From NCBI GenBank assembly GCA_946902985.2, contig OX336388.2, forward strand, positions 125,093,894-125,157,893: 64,000 nt of DNA, written 5' to 3'. This DNA comes from Meconema thalassinum. Its lineage: Eukaryota > Arthropoda > Insecta > Orthoptera > Tettigoniidae. The position numbers and the translations under genes were made by a program. Below, piece after piece: positions 9,849 to 22,384 of the stretch; the first letter of the stretch is position 1; each line of letters begins with the position of its first letter. Under the pieces are notes generated by a model. The model was not told the DNA's origin. It searched no databases and saw only the letters and a list, made by a program, of their open reading frames with translations.

Positions 9849-10403
9849 GAAAATCTGATGTATAATTTCAAAAAAGGCAATTTCTATAAGTTATATACAT
9901 TGTTAGCACATTGTAATTGGAATCCAGTGACTGGTGATGTTGACAACGCTCTTGATGCATTTTATGAAATTTTAAATCATGTTCTTGATACTACAGTACC
10001 TAGAAACCTATCTCGATATAAAAGTAAATATCCGTGCTGGTTTACAAAAGAAATAATAGATCATTTAAAATCAAAGGAACGTCATAGAAAAAGAATGAAG
10101 TTTTTGGAGCAAAGTTGCAGGTTATACAAAGAATTAAGGAGAGTAACAAAAAGCATTATTAGTAAGGCGTATCAAGATTATATTAATTCTGCACAACAAA
10201 ACATCAATGTAAATCCACTGTCATTTTGGAGCTTTGTAAAACAAAGACGAATAACAAATCAGAGTACATCGCAAGTCATGAAGTCCCACAACAAGATCTT
10301 AGACGATCCCTAGAAAATAGCTGATGAATTTGCGAATTATTTTAGGTCTGTTTATTCTGATAATATCTCATCATATGGCGTCCCTGTTGACCAGGAGCAG
10401 GTT
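9849..10403 (+). pseudogene. Jockey-like ORF2, endonuclease-RT linker
   Basis: Encodes the linker typical of jockey-clade ORF2: FKKGNFYKLYTLLAHCNW, DAFYEILNHVLDTTVP, then YPCWFTKEIIDHLKSKERHRK and SFWSFVKQRR. A stop after LDDP near 10312 interrupts it; FANYFRSVYSDN continues downstream. It contains the donor segment (9934-10015) of the copia filler. It is separated from the RT by the block at 10404-15660. Confidence 0.75.
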
Positions 10404-12339
10404 GTCCGGGACAGCTTAAATAAGTTACTAGATCAAAACAGGGTAGGCAACATTAACAGCCGTCCCCTATGCCTACGTAAATGTTGGTTTATGGTTGCAT
10501 TTCTGAAGGTAAGTTGTTTTCAGGTGCGAGCACATTGTCGCCAACCCTGCTTAAAATCTCGCCATCTCCAAAGACCATAATACCAGTAAAATTCCGTACC
10601 ACACAGTTGCCGACATGTTTCTGGCAATAACTCCCAGAATGCATTTTTCACAAAGTCAGCCAACATTATAATTACGACTTTAACTAATGACTTATTATTT
10701 AAATAATTTCACAGTTTTCTTTGGAAATTCCAGTCTAATGAAGTTGTAACAAGTTGTACAAGGTAAGTACTACTAATATACATCGATTAAAACAGTTTTT
10801 ACAGTTATTATAGACTCTTGATATGTGTGTGTCAAATCCACTTGTCTGAGATGTTTGGAAGCTTTTATTTAATTAATTTTTGGATAAATTCTTATTTAGA
10901 TTTCAACATGACGCCTAAAAAACACGAGAACAAGATTGGAGATGGATTGGATTAACTCTACGAAGATCACTACAATTTAAGTAAGTAGGCCTAGCCTAGA
11001 CCTACAAAATTAAAAGTACAGAGTTATTTAATCGTTGTTTTATTTATTTTTATATTCAGTCAGAGCACAAATAACGTAATAAAAATCCTTAATGCTCTTT
11101 GGAAATTTTGAAATAGTCTTCCGACTGCATTTTCCGTATAGGCCTAATTCAAACATAACCTAACATATAGCCTATGTAAGTTCTCTCTCGGGAATATATT
11201 CTTAGGTTCAATTCGCCTTCTAATATAGTAATGTACTGTATATTATTCTCGACTTCCAAATGCCGTCAGCCATAATATTATAATACATTGCACATGTAAC
11301 TCTTAAGCTTGGAAGTAGGCCTAGTCTATGATTCACACTCGGTTGGTGGTAGTGAATGTATTGGTGATTATTTATGAAGCTTAAAACTTATTTACGTGGC
11401 TACTGACCTATAGCCTACTTAGTAGTAGGCAGATAAAATATTTATATTAGGCCTATTTTTATTTGTTTCAGTCATGGTTCCGACAGAGTAGTGTGATGCC
11501 CTTCAACAAACTTCAAGGGTTGTGCAACATGAATCATTCAATCATTCTGAAGAGCCATATACTCACATGTGCATGGTATATGCACTGCGCGGGAGTCACA
11601 TATGCAAATTTTCAGAGAATACCAACAATATCTCATAGCTCTCTTTTAGTTCTTGACATAAGTTACTGCACCACTGAATATCTGGGTGAAAATTACTGTT
11701 GTACTAATGTTGGGTGAGAATAAGTCATTGTTCGCTACTTGTTAGATGACACGGTTTGGGCGAAGCCACTGGTTGCAATAGGTTATAAATATTGGTCGCA
11801 GCTATAGCCTACTTGTATTATTAATTCTGAATGAAAGTAGAACGTGGCTTATACACCTGCATCGGACATGATTGTGACTGTATGCTGTGATGGCTGCGCT
11901 AGAATTATTACCACACAGGTAACGATATTTGTAGGCTATACATTATACGGTAATAGAAAACTAAAAATTTCATAGATCTCGTAGGCCTATACTACACAGC
12001 TTGGACATTCTTAAAATTCACGACACGTGAATAATGAAATAAAAGGCAAACCACTGGCCTGGATAAAGATTATTGATGTGTGACTACCCCCATTGTGCGT
12101 GACAAAAACCGGGGGTGTTATATATTAGCTAACGCGGCCCGCGTTACCTCAATTTTTCACATTAAAGCATTGTTGTTGTTTCTTATGGCTAGCCCAGATT
12201 CCAATCCATCAGCTTTCTTGCATTCCAATAGAGTTGTGTGAGGTTTCCTGAAGTTCTAGCAGTCACATCAAGTTTGTTGCAATGTAGAAGGTGCCCCTTA
12301 TCCATTTTACTTCCAGGTTCGTGACAAAGTGTGCATTTT

Positions 12340-13970
12340 TCAGATCTCAGGATGTCCCAAATAGGATCACGACTTATATAGATGGAATTCTAGCTGAGTC
12401 TGCCATTTTCGCTGTTAATTATGCACAAGTACAGTATTGCTAATCCCACGCTTACGGGACTACTTTGTATAAGCACGGTACCATGAAACAAAATAGCGCC
12501 AAGTTTGAACCAGTTCGCAATGGATTGTGCAAGCTGTTTTTGTCTAGACCAATAATTGTTAATTCGTTCGGCCATACAAACACCCATGGATTTTGTCACG
12601 CACAGTGGGGGTAGACATGCATCAATAATTTTCATCCAAACCCATGGTTTGTGCCCAGACCAATAACTTTTAGGCAGTGAGGCGCTGGTTTTGCCGATTA
12701 GTTCGAAACATGAAATTCTTGCGATCAGCGTTCATTACAGTGGTAAATACTGTTCTACATACAAAACAAACCTAACCTGGGGCTTATGCCCAGACCTCCT
12801 TGCTTGTAGTGCAATCGGTAATTTTCGTCCAGACAGTCGTCTAACCAAGTAGCGACCAATGGTTTCGTCCAGTCAGTCGTCTAACCAAGAAGAGCTCGTT
12901 TATTTCTTTTTCTCACATAATTACAACATTACATGTGTCGTCTAATGTAGGCCTATTTAGTATCGGATATGTTGGTAACTAATGACGTCAATGTGATCGC
13001 TCACTGCGGCAGTTTCACATACCAAATATGCTGTCGAACATGGGTGCGGTTGTTAAGTATACAATAAATAAAAACACATATTTAAGTGATTTAGCACATA
13101 TATCCGGTGCAGAAGTGATCAAGGTTAGTAGTTACAATTGATAATGTCCCCCCCTCCCGCCAAAAGATGTAATATGGTATGAAAATGATATATTATCAAA
13201 GTGAAAGCGAAAAGAAAAAAGAGTGATACATGGTACAGAATTAATCTGAAATTTCACTACAGTATACAGTGAAACCCCTCAGATCCGAACCCCACAAATC
13301 CGAAATCCCGGGTAATCGGAACGAGTTCTTTCCGACAATTTTAAGTTTGTAAAACACACGAAATAAACTGAAACTTATTTATTTAGTCATAGAACATTCA
13401 TATATTCTACATTATATCCTTATTTTACATAATTAGTTGAAAAATTAACAAAGAAGTACAGTTAGCATACCTAACAAAGTGCCTACATACATATCTCAAC
13501 CAGGGTTCAAAAATGGAAAAGTTGGTTATTGTAATCACTTTGCAAAATCAATGAAATCACACAATTTTTCACTTGAAATCAGTTATCTCCAATTGTCGAA
13601 GTGACGAAAACATTCCCGCAGAGGCAATTGTGCGACATCGTTTGGCGTTGCTGCTGCGCGTTGTTCTACGAAGCGCAATGCGATGTCAAGAACAGTATAA
13701 GTCACATTGTCTGTCCTATAGCATAACGAGGGCCCATTATTATGTTACGGATATTTTTCGGCTAATCCGAACAAATTGAAATCCGAACAGGCTACAGCCC
13801 CAATTAGTTCGGATTTGAGGGGTTTCACTGTATGTCGTTTTATAAAAGGGCATAGCGGGTGGGTTACAGACAGCGAAGGAGAAAACATCTATTAGGACAT
13901 CACTTCCATAATTATTATTCATCATTACACAAGGTATTTAGGCTAATTTAAGTATTCTACTTGGTTCATC
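12340..13970 (+). repeat. Dispersed repeat family X, copy 2 (split by a pogo-type MITE)
   Basis: Similar to 4430-5530 over most of its length. The section 12545-12640 is also present inverted at about 12055-12130 (both with gtgcgtgacaaaa), and a 38-bp unit containing gtcgtctaaccaag is doubled at 12820-12890. The part after the MITE (13835-13970), with attattattc and ggtattt, resembles 23640-23735. No coding potential. Confidence 0.5.
13267..13830. mobile_element. Pogo/Tigger-type MITE
   Basis: 564 bp with terminal inverted repeats cagtgaaacccctcagatcc and ggatttgaggggtttcactg, flanked by TA (13265-13266 and 13831-13832). CAGT-start TIRs with TA duplication are characteristic of pogo/Tigger elements. 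The inner ends also form inverted repeats around aatccgaa/ttcggatt. No transposase remains. Confidence 0.85.
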
Positions 13971-14514
13971 ACTCCTGAAGTGTTACCTCTATTACGGATG
14001 TCGTTTTGCCTTGAACATTTTTGGTTGAAGACGGGCTATTATTTTATTTTAGAATATGCACTGAAAATTTGATGTAATCAGCGTAACCGCAGCCTTCGTA
14101 AAGAGGTTTACGTAGGCCAGCGCGTATCCCATTTTTGAACAGCTGACTGCGGTTCACTGTAGCGTTGGGGGGTCTGCACCACTAGCTCTGGCCAACAGCG
14201 GGGCGCGCTTGAACTCGGTCAGGGATAACACTATGTATTCTATTCGTCATTCTATTATTATGACCTTGTAGAAATGAGTGGAAGTGTAGAGGACGTACGC
14301 ATTCGCGACAACGCTACCTTCAGTTCAATTCCCTCTCATATATTCCGCTCTCGCAATTTAAATATCTCAGCTCTCCACAGAAAATTGTTTTGTGTGGTAT
14401 CTTATTATTTTCGAGATATTACTCCGTCGATAAAGCTTGCCTTTCAACGCCTGTACTTAACTCGTCAATTTCTCAGTGAATTCATTGAATTTTCTACAAG
14501 TGGCTTTTAATGTG

Positions 14515-14945
14515 CCGGTTGACGAGAGGTCAGGAGACTATTCTACCAACCATCTCGCGTTGTGCAGCTAGCATTTTTTGGCAGTTGGTCCAGGTTCAAT
14601 TTCCAGCTCTGCCAAGAAATTTTAATTTTGGTCTGAGGGATGGAACAAGGCACACTCAGCCTCGTGAGGCAAAACTGAGAAAAGGAGGGTTCGATTCCCA
14701 TCTTAGCCATCTTGGAAGTGGTTTCCACGCTTCTACTCCTGGCAAATACCGGGATGGTTCCTAATTTAAGGCCATGGCCACCTCGTTCCCAATCCTCATC
14801 TGAATAATAAATGCACACACTAATCCAGCCATCACAATAACACAGGTTATCAGACAAATTCCGCATGCCCAAGTACACAGATCTACATGACCATGATGTC
14901 ACAAAGCCCCAAAATCAACCAACTGCTGCTTTCTACCATTCCAAG
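14515..14945 (+). mobile_element. Composite SINE cluster (SINE-B, SINE-A-like, SINE-C pieces)
   Basis: Three joined SINE-derived pieces on the + strand: about 14515-14690 matches SINE-B (tggaacaaggcacactcagc), about 14690-14800 has a B-box-like gggttcgattcccatc and a body like SINE-A (gaagtggtttcc, caaataccgggatgg), and 14800-14945 is the SINE-C tail (ggttatcagacaaattc). Either insertions into each other or a chimeric SINE. Confidence 0.6.
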
Positions 14946-15660
14946 ACGAGATCTTGGAGTTGCCATTAGTCTTATGCCACTAAAATCCACGACTAGTTCG
15001 AATGGTTTTAGGCCTAAGCATTGGATCAACCATCTCCTTGCATCTCAATAAGGATTTGCCAATAGGCTTTCAACAGCTTGTCTCAATTCTGCCTTCATAT
15101 ATGTAGGCCTATACATGCAAGAAATGAGTACGGTACTTATCAAAAATAAAGAAATAATAAGCTAATATATACCGGTACCCTACTATTATATTTCTCTCCT
15201 ACTCCTAAATCCTTCTCTGAACACTCATCTTAAAACAGAATGGTCTGCATTTTTGGACTAATTATAAAAATATAGCCTATAAGAAGAAATGAACATGCTC
15301 ATCTTTAGCTCCCTGGCAAAAATAATTGAGTAAGTATTAATGTTTCTGTTCTTATGCATTTTATATGATGCTTTAAAAATCAATCTAGAGATAATTTAAG
15401 TTAACTTCACTACCATAATACTGCTTAAGAGTTACTGTCGAGGACTGATGACCAAGATGCCCCTAACTTGAGCAAGGACCGCTTCACAACTTCATGTAAA
15501 ACGTATTTTCGTAAAAGGGCCTTTACTTAGTTTGGATCATTTGTGATACGTGTTACATGGATGTGTGTGCTGACTTTTTGGTGTTAAATGATGTAAGTTG
15601 GCAACACCAAATGTGGTGGCCATGTTGGTTTCCTAGTATCTTATTTAAGGTGTCCTGGAC

Positions 15661-16800
15661 TATATTCCATTCAGTTTATTTATAAAAGAAATAGACGAGG
15701 AAGAATATAATAATGCCTTTAAGAAACTTAAATCGAAGAGATCTAGTGGACTAGATGACATCCCAGCTTACTTATTAAAGGGCTGTTCAGATGTACTGAA
15801 AATTCCATTTTGTTTCATTTACAACTTAATATTAAGGAGTCAAATATTCCCAAGCCTATGGAAGATTAGTAAAGTGTGTCCTATCTTTAAATCTGGCAAC
15901 ATAGCTCTGTTTGAAAATTATAGACCTATTTCTCTAATATGTGTCGCAGCTAAAATCTTTGAGCAAATACTCTATAGTCGCATTTTTTCCCACGTTAAAA
16001 GTTATATAAGTGAAAAGCAACACGGTTTTTACCCTTGAAGGTCAACAACAACAAATCTCATGAACTTTGTACAGTATATTTCCAATGAACTAGATAATTC
16101 TAAAAGAGTAGAAACAATGTATACAGATTTCTAAAAAGCATTTGATAAAATTGATCATGACATTCTCTTAAGGAAACTGTCACGGTATGGACTTTCCCCA
16201 CAACTGTTAAAATTGGCATCATCTTACCTTATAGGTAGAAAGCAATTTGTAATGTATCGTCATACCAAATCATACTCTTATGTCGTGAACTCAGGAGTGC
16301 CACAAGGGTCAAACCTAGGACCATTATACTTTCTTTTGTATATTAATGACTTACCGCAAGTTGTACAACACTCAGAGTGTTTGCTTTATGCAGACGATGT
16401 TAAACTGTATAAAACAATAACGTGGGTGATATATCAGATTTACAAGATGATTTGAATAGAGCTTATGTTTGGGGCATAGAGAATGGACTTAACTTTAACA
16501 TTAAGAAGTGCTGTTACATGATAATGTCCCGAAAATTTGACAATCCGATACAGCCCTATATTATTAACAATGATGCCATTAAAAGAGTATATGAATATAA
16601 CGATTTTGGAGTAACAATTTCTTACGATCTCTCGTTTAGGCAACATGTTGATAGAATAGTACTACAATCGTATAGAAACCTAGGCTTCCTGTTTAAAAAT
16701 GCTAGAGACTTCCGAAATATAACATCACTGTCAGTACTGTATCAATCCTTTGTTAGAAGCAAACTTGAATATGCATCTTCTGTATGGCTTCCTAGTTATA
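15661..16800 (+). pseudogene. Jockey-like reverse transcriptase
   Basis: RT domain in order: FKKLKSKRSSGLDDIP, FENYRPISLI, KQHGFYP then a stop, a catalytic box reading [31 protein letters not shown], and the catalytic YADD ([11 protein letters not shown]), a frameshift near 16420, then GLNFNIKKC and SKLEYASSVWLPSY. At least two in-frame stops plus the frameshift mean it is inactive. The frame is cut after VWLPSY by the Helitron and resumes at 21237. Confidence 0.85.
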
Positions 16801-17234
16801 TCTTCTTATATATAAAAGTGAAAGTCTGTATGTGGGTATGTGGGTCTGTTCCGTATACAAATCTACACCGTTCCAGCAATCTCAACCAAATTTTGCATAC
16901 ACATAGTTTAGGACCCAGAAGGAACCGCTGGCTACATGAATTTTCGATAGTCTTGCTCATTCTTCCGATTTCTGTCCTTTTGCACTTAATCACAGGCTAA
17001 TCAAATCATAAAATATACTCATGAAGGAATGGCAAGGCAGATAGTTTCCATGGCAACATAGCTCAAGTCGAGACACGGCCGTCTGGATGACAGTTGCGCT
17101 CTGCACTACTGGTATAGAAAATGAGCATCTTTACTTGAAATCCCGTTAGTTACTCACCTACTCACACAGCACTGTCAACCGAGTTTAGCATAACAAAGAC
17201 TTGACACTATCTTCTACTATATATTTGTCAAATA

Positions 17235-20200
17235 CCACTCACTCACTCATTCATTCATCACGAAATCTCAGAAACCACCGAACGGATTGGAATGAAATTT
17301 GGTATGCAGCTTCCCCAAGGACCGCAAATGCCCACTAAGAAAGGATTTTTGTATATTCAGGTTCTAAAGGGGTGTTAAGGGGGTAGACCTGCATTTCATT
17401 GACTAGCAATATCTCCCGATTGGTTTCATTGGGGGATGTGATACTCGGCACATAAACTCATCATTAAAAATAAGAAGGCACGAGTCTCAGGGTTTTTCGA
17501 TGTGGTGTATATTATGAGGTGAAAGGGGTGAAAAGTGGGGATTGAAATATTCCTAAATGAGCGTGTATCTCTTAAACGACAAAGGCGAGGAGTTTGAAAC
17601 TCAGCGAAAAAAAATCAGCATAAAAATAAGTAAATATGTGTTTGACCGTTTTTTTATAAATCCAATTTAAGGGGCCCATGGGGAAGGGTGAAATTCTGGT
17701 GGGGGGGACAGGAAAGAAAGTGTCCTAACTGATTGACTGACTGACTCACTCATCAAACTCAGGGGGAAAAACTGCTTTAAAGTAAGTAAATAGCTGTTCG
17801 ACAGTTTTTTTTTTTCATAAATCAAATTTAAGGGGTTCATGGGGAGGGGTGAAATTCTGAAAAAAGACAATTGAAAGAAAATGTCCTGACTCACTCACTC
17901 ACTCACTCACTCACTCATCATCATCCCCTTGCCAAAATTATTGAAGTTAGAAACATGACTGTTTGGGGATATGTTCATTGTATGTCAAAACAGTCTACTA
18001 AGGGAGGATTTTCGGATATTCAGGTTCTTAAGGGGGTTAAACCTGCATTTCATTGAATAACAATATCTCTCGAATGGTTTCATTGGGGGATGTGATTCAC
18101 GGCATATAAACTCATCATTAAAAAGTAAGAAGACACGTGTCTGATGGTTTTTCGATGTGGTGTATATTATGAGGTGAAAGGGGTGAAAAGTAGGGATTGA
18201 AAGATTCCTAACGGAGCGTGTATCTCTTAAACGACATAGGCGAGGAGTTTGAAACTCAGCGGAAAGAAATCAGCATACAAAATAAGTAAATATTTGTTTG
18301 ACCGTTTTTTCATAAATCCAATTTAAGGAGCCCATGGGGAGGGGTGAAATTCAGGGGGAAAAAAAAAAAAATGGAAAGAAAGTGTCCTAACCGATTGACT
18401 GACTGACTCACTCATCAAACTCAGGGGGAAAAACTGCTTTAAAGTAAGTATATAGCTGTTCGACAGGTTTTTTTTTTTTTGGATCAATCAAATTGAAGGG
18501 GTTCATCGGGAGGGGTGAAATTCTGAAGAAAAACAAATGAAAGAAAATGTCCTGACTCATTCACTCACTCTTCATCGCCCAGCCAAAAATATTGAAGTTG
18601 GAAACATGGCATTTCGGAGATATGTTCGTTGTATGTCAAAACCGTACACTAAGGGAGGATTTTTGGATATTCAGGCTCTAAAGGGGTCTTTAGGGGGTTA
18701 AACCTGCATTTCATTGAATAACAATATCTCAAGAGTGGTTTCATTTGTGGATGTGATACTCGGCATATAAACTTATCATTAAAAATAAGCAGACAGGTGT
18801 CTAAGGGTTTTTCGATATGGTGTATTATTATGAGGTGCAAGGGGTGAAAAGTGGGGGTTGAAGGATTCCTAACGGAGCGTGAAGGCCTATCTCTTAAACG
18901 ACATAGGTGAGAAATTTGAAACTCAGAGAAAGAAAATCAGCTAAATAAATAAGTAAATCGGTGTTCGACCGTTTTTGTTTTTTTTCATAAATTAATTTAA
19001 GGGGCCAATGGGGTGGGGTGAAATTCTGGGGGGAAAAAGGAGAGAAATTGTCCTAACTGACTGACTGACTCACTCACTCATCAAACTCAGGGGAAAAAGA
19101 CAGCTTAAAAATAAGTTAATAGGTGTTCAAGAGTTTTTTCATCAATCCAATTTAAGGGGCCCATGGGGAAGGGTGAAATTCTGGTAAAAATAATTGAAAG
19201 AAAATGTCCTGTCTGACTCACTCACTCATCACGCCCAGCGAAAACTATTAATGTTGGAAACATGAAATTTTGGGAATATGTTCGTTGTATGTCGAAAACA
19301 TCAACTAAGGAATGATTTTTGTTTATTCGGGATTTAAAGAGGTGTTAAGGGGGTAAAGGTGCATTTCATTGAATAACGATATCACATGATTTGTTTCTTT
19401 GGGGATGTGATATTCGGTATAGAAACTAATCATTAAAAATAATCAGACATATGTCTAAGGGTTTGTCGATGTGATGTATATTATGAGGTGAAAGGGGTGA
19501 AAATTGGGGGTTGAGGGATTCTTAACGGAGCGTGTGTCTCTGAAACGACATAGGCGAAAAAATTTAAATTCGGCGGGAAAAACAGCTTAAAATACAAGTA
19601 AATAGGTGTTCGACCGTTTTTTCATAAATCCAATTTCAGGAGCCCTTGGAGAGGGGAGAAATTCTGGGGGGGGGAAACAGGAAAAAAAATTGTCCTAAAT
19701 GATTGACTCACTTAGTCACTCATCAAACTCAGGGGGAAAACAGCTTTAAATAAGTAAATAGGCGTTCGACCGTTTGTTTCATAAATCCAATTTAAGGGGT
19801 TCATGGGGAGGGGTGAAATTAACAAAAAAAAATGAAAAAATGTCCTGACTGACTCACTCACTCATCATCGCCCAGCCAAAATTATTAAAATTAGAAACAT
19901 GAAATGTTGGGGATATGTTCATTGTATGTCGAAAACGTCCACTAAGGAAAGAGTTTTGGATATTCAGGTTCTAAAGAGGAGTTAAGGGGGTAAACGTGCA
20001 TTTCATTGAATAACAATATCTGTCGAGTGGTTTCATTTGGGGATGTGATACTTGGCATATATACTAATCATTAAAAATAAGCTGACACATGTTTAATGGT
20101 TTTTCCATGTAGTGTATGTTATTAGGTTAAAGGAATGAAAAGTGGGGGTTGTAAGATTCCTAACGGAGCGTGTATCTCTTAAAAGACATAGGCGAGGAGT

Positions 20201-20460
20201 TGGAAACTCGGAGGAAATCAATCAGCTTAAAAATAAATAAGGGCCTATGGGGAGGGGTGAAATTTTGGAAGAAAAACGTCCACTAAGGAATGATTTTTGG
20301 ATGTTCACTCTCATCGACCAACCAAAACTATTAAAGTTAGAAGAATTACATTTTGGGTATATGTTCGTTGTGTGTCGAACACGTCTACTAAGGAGGGATT
20401 TTTGGATATTCAGGTTCTAAAGGGGTGTTAACGGGGTTAAAACTGCATTTCATTATATAA
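17235..20460 (+). repeat. 650-bp tandem repeats inside the Helitron
   Basis: About five units plus a partial one, spaced 637-655 bp (anchors near 17285, 17936, 18590, 19245, 19882 and a shortened one at 20330). Each unit has aaacatg...ggatatgttcgttgtatgtc, a block with tcatttcattgaataacaat, gtgtatctcttaaacgacat, and a ctcactcactcatca run. Lengths of A, T and G runs vary between units. No coding potential. Confidence 0.88.
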
Positions 20461-20467
20461 CAATATG

Positions 20468-20780
20468 ACACTCATTCGTTCATTCATTCATTTATTTGCA
20501 ATGGAGGGTGTGGCCCCCGGAGGCAAATTGGATATACATAACAAATAAATAATTACACATAACAATTCAATAACAATTATACAACAATTAAACTGGAGTA
20601 TTTACACAAATAGTCAGTCTTTTCTTAAACACACCTATGTTTGGGAAAAGGCTCTAAGACTGCGGCAGTTAGAGAGTTCCAGTTATCAATGGCACGGTTT
20701 ACAAAAGAATATTTACCATAATTTGTTCGCTGTGGTCGGCCCTTAACTTTGAAAGGATGATCGCTCCTACCCATGTAAGT
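20468..20780 (-). mobile_element. 5'-truncated jockey-like 3' end inside the Helitron
   Basis: On the minus strand it encodes a short jockey C-terminus (GRSDHPFKVKGRPQRTNYG, then NRAIDNWNSL), a 3'UTR with tttgcctccgggggccacac, and a (aatg)n tail at 20468-20500. It is a separate copy from the surrounding jockey-like element. Confidence 0.75.
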
Positions 20781-21236
20781 AATGTAAGTAATGACGCGAG
20801 CGAAGCAAGGCTAAAAATGAGATGGTGTGTGTCTGTGTATTACTCAATCACGCAAGTACCACTGGTCCGATATACGTGAATTTTACATGGAAGTAGCTGA
20901 TTTACCTGGTTAACATATAGGTTACTTTTGATTACAATGGTTTCAAAATCATATTTCCATTTGAAATAAAAAGAGAACGCTAAGAAATAGCAAACTTTTG
21001 ATGGCATATACGAGGTTTAAAATTACATTTTCTATCCGAAAGGTATCTCCAACGGTTAGCGAGTAAAATCTAAATTTGTGCTATAAAACACGGTCAACGC
21101 CGAGCGTTGTAGTTGGACAAAATGTTTCATCCTTAATCTCCCTCTGCGCAGCACCTCGCCTATCCCATATTTTAACTGTCACCTTCACATTTTAATTTAT
21201 TTATGACGCGTAGCGAAGCACGGGTACTTCAGCTAG

Positions 21237-22135
21237 TTACTTATAAGAATCATATTGAAAAAATTCAGAAGAAGTTCATTAGGTATCTCTTATTATAGAA
21301 AACATGGAACGTTTGCAATATCAGATGGAATCTCTTACACTGAAATGCTTCATGACTTTAATTTCAATAGCTTGTCGAATAGAAGAGAAATATCCCAACA
21401 GATATTTCTTTATATACTTATAAATAATATTATTGATAATACCGAATTTCTAAATTACATCAGTTTTAATACCCGGAGAATGAATCTCAGACAACGTGCT
21501 TTGCTAGTCGCCCCCAAACCAAGAACGTGCTCTCAACAAAACTCGCCACTTCATACAATGTGCCGGACAGCTAATCTCATCAGTGTGCATTTCGAAATGT
21601 TTGATTTCACTTTATCTTTGCAACAGTTTAAAAAAATACTAAGTCAGTACCTACATAAATGAGTAATGCAAATACATCTTGTAAAATGTCTGATAAAATA
21701 TCAAATTCTATGCATCACTAGGTATTAATACATTTAATACTTGTTGTTTTCACCCATTACTAATATTACTAATTTTCTTAATTTAATTACAGTTTACTTT
21801 CACTTTATCAAGTGACATTCAGCATATATTTGTGTTAAGAATATTTAAACTTGCAATGTGAACTGTATTATTATTATTGTTGTTTGTGTTTTTTTTCCCT
21901 TTCTTTAACATGTGATTGTGATAATGCTATGTGATATTACATAAGTATCAAGTTGGCATTCAACATATATTTGTGTAAAGAATAGTTAAACTTGAATATT
22001 GTACAATCTGAACTGTATTATTATTGTTTGTGTTTTTTTTTTCTTTTTTTCCTTTAACATGTGATTATGATAAATCTATGTAAAATTGATCAGTCTCCCG
22101 TAATTGGAATTTTATTCTGTTGGAGGCAATAAATA
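21237..22135 (+). pseudogene. Jockey-like ORF2 C-terminus and 3'UTR
   Basis: Resumes the jockey-like element after the Helitron: TYKNHIEKIQKKFIRYLL, the frame at 21255-21662 with DFNFNSLSNRREI, RMNLRQRALLVA and FTLSLQQFKKILSQYL, then a stop. The AT-rich 3'UTR contains a partial duplication (two copies of a gaactgtattattatt-gtttgtg block near 21850 and 22010) and ends in ataaataaataag. A stop after RYLL shows decay. Confidence 0.8.
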
Positions 22136-22384
22136 AATAAGTGTTGTCTGTACTCCAGAGGAGCGACTATGAAAGGCATCTGTTCTCCATGTTAAGAACG
22201 GCTTAAAATTAATGCTGACAGTAGCTTTAAAATGACTTTGGTTGTGGCAAACTCATTGTAATAATAGCCAAAAGATGAGTGTGAAAATGGTATAGCTTTG
22301 GAAAATGCTAGGGCGTTCCCAGCAGGCGATGCACAGCTCTTTGGACACTGGGGGAGCTGTGAGAAAGGTCACAAAACATCAAAA

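Larger units (their letters stand above)
10404..15660. mobile_element. Unclassified 5.2-kb block interrupting the jockey-like element
   Basis: Bounded by imperfect inverted repeats: gtccgggacagcttaaataa (10404) and the complement of ttatttaaggtgtcctggac (ending 15660); about 24 of 28 bases match. No convincing TSD was seen and no transposase is recognisable. Inside are family X copy 2, a pogo-type MITE, a SINE cluster and AT-rich sequence. In 10432-12050 I see no gene: only short scattered frames and many taggccta words. Confidence 0.4.
16801..21236 (+). mobile_element. Non-autonomous Helitron with internal tandem repeats
   Basis: Starts TCTTCTTATATATAAAAG and ends acttcagCTAG, with a GC-rich gcgtagcgaagcacggg just before the end. 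It sits exactly between A (16800) and T (21237). These are the Helitron hallmarks: 5' TC, 3' CTRR, A|T insertion without TSD. Removing it restores the jockey-like frame as VWLPSY-ITYKNHIEK. No Rep/helicase frame is present, so it would need an autonomous partner. Confidence 0.9.
5690..22135 (+). mobile_element. Jockey-like non-LTR retrotransposon, split by three large insertions
   Basis: One degenerate copy can be followed over 16.4 kb: endonuclease C-terminus (5690-5797), linker (9849-10403), RT (15661-16800), C-terminal region and 3'UTR (21237-22135) ending in an A-rich ataaataaataag tail. Own sequence is about 2.7 kb. The gaps are a copia element (5798-9848), a 5.2-kb block (10404-15660) and a Helitron (16801-21236). 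Reading frame continues across the copia and Helitron sites when each insert and its duplicated target are removed. It is 5' truncated; the boundary near 5690 is approximate. Confidence 0.8.

Noticed and set aside
9340..9858. 172-codon + strand frame over the copia 5' LTR
   Set aside because: Covers the LTR, PBS and gag start on the opposite strand; no protein similarity recognised.
17235..20460. Several + and - frames of 60-75 codons in the Helitron repeats
   Set aside because: They recur with each unit, differ in frame and carry stops in sister units; not genes.
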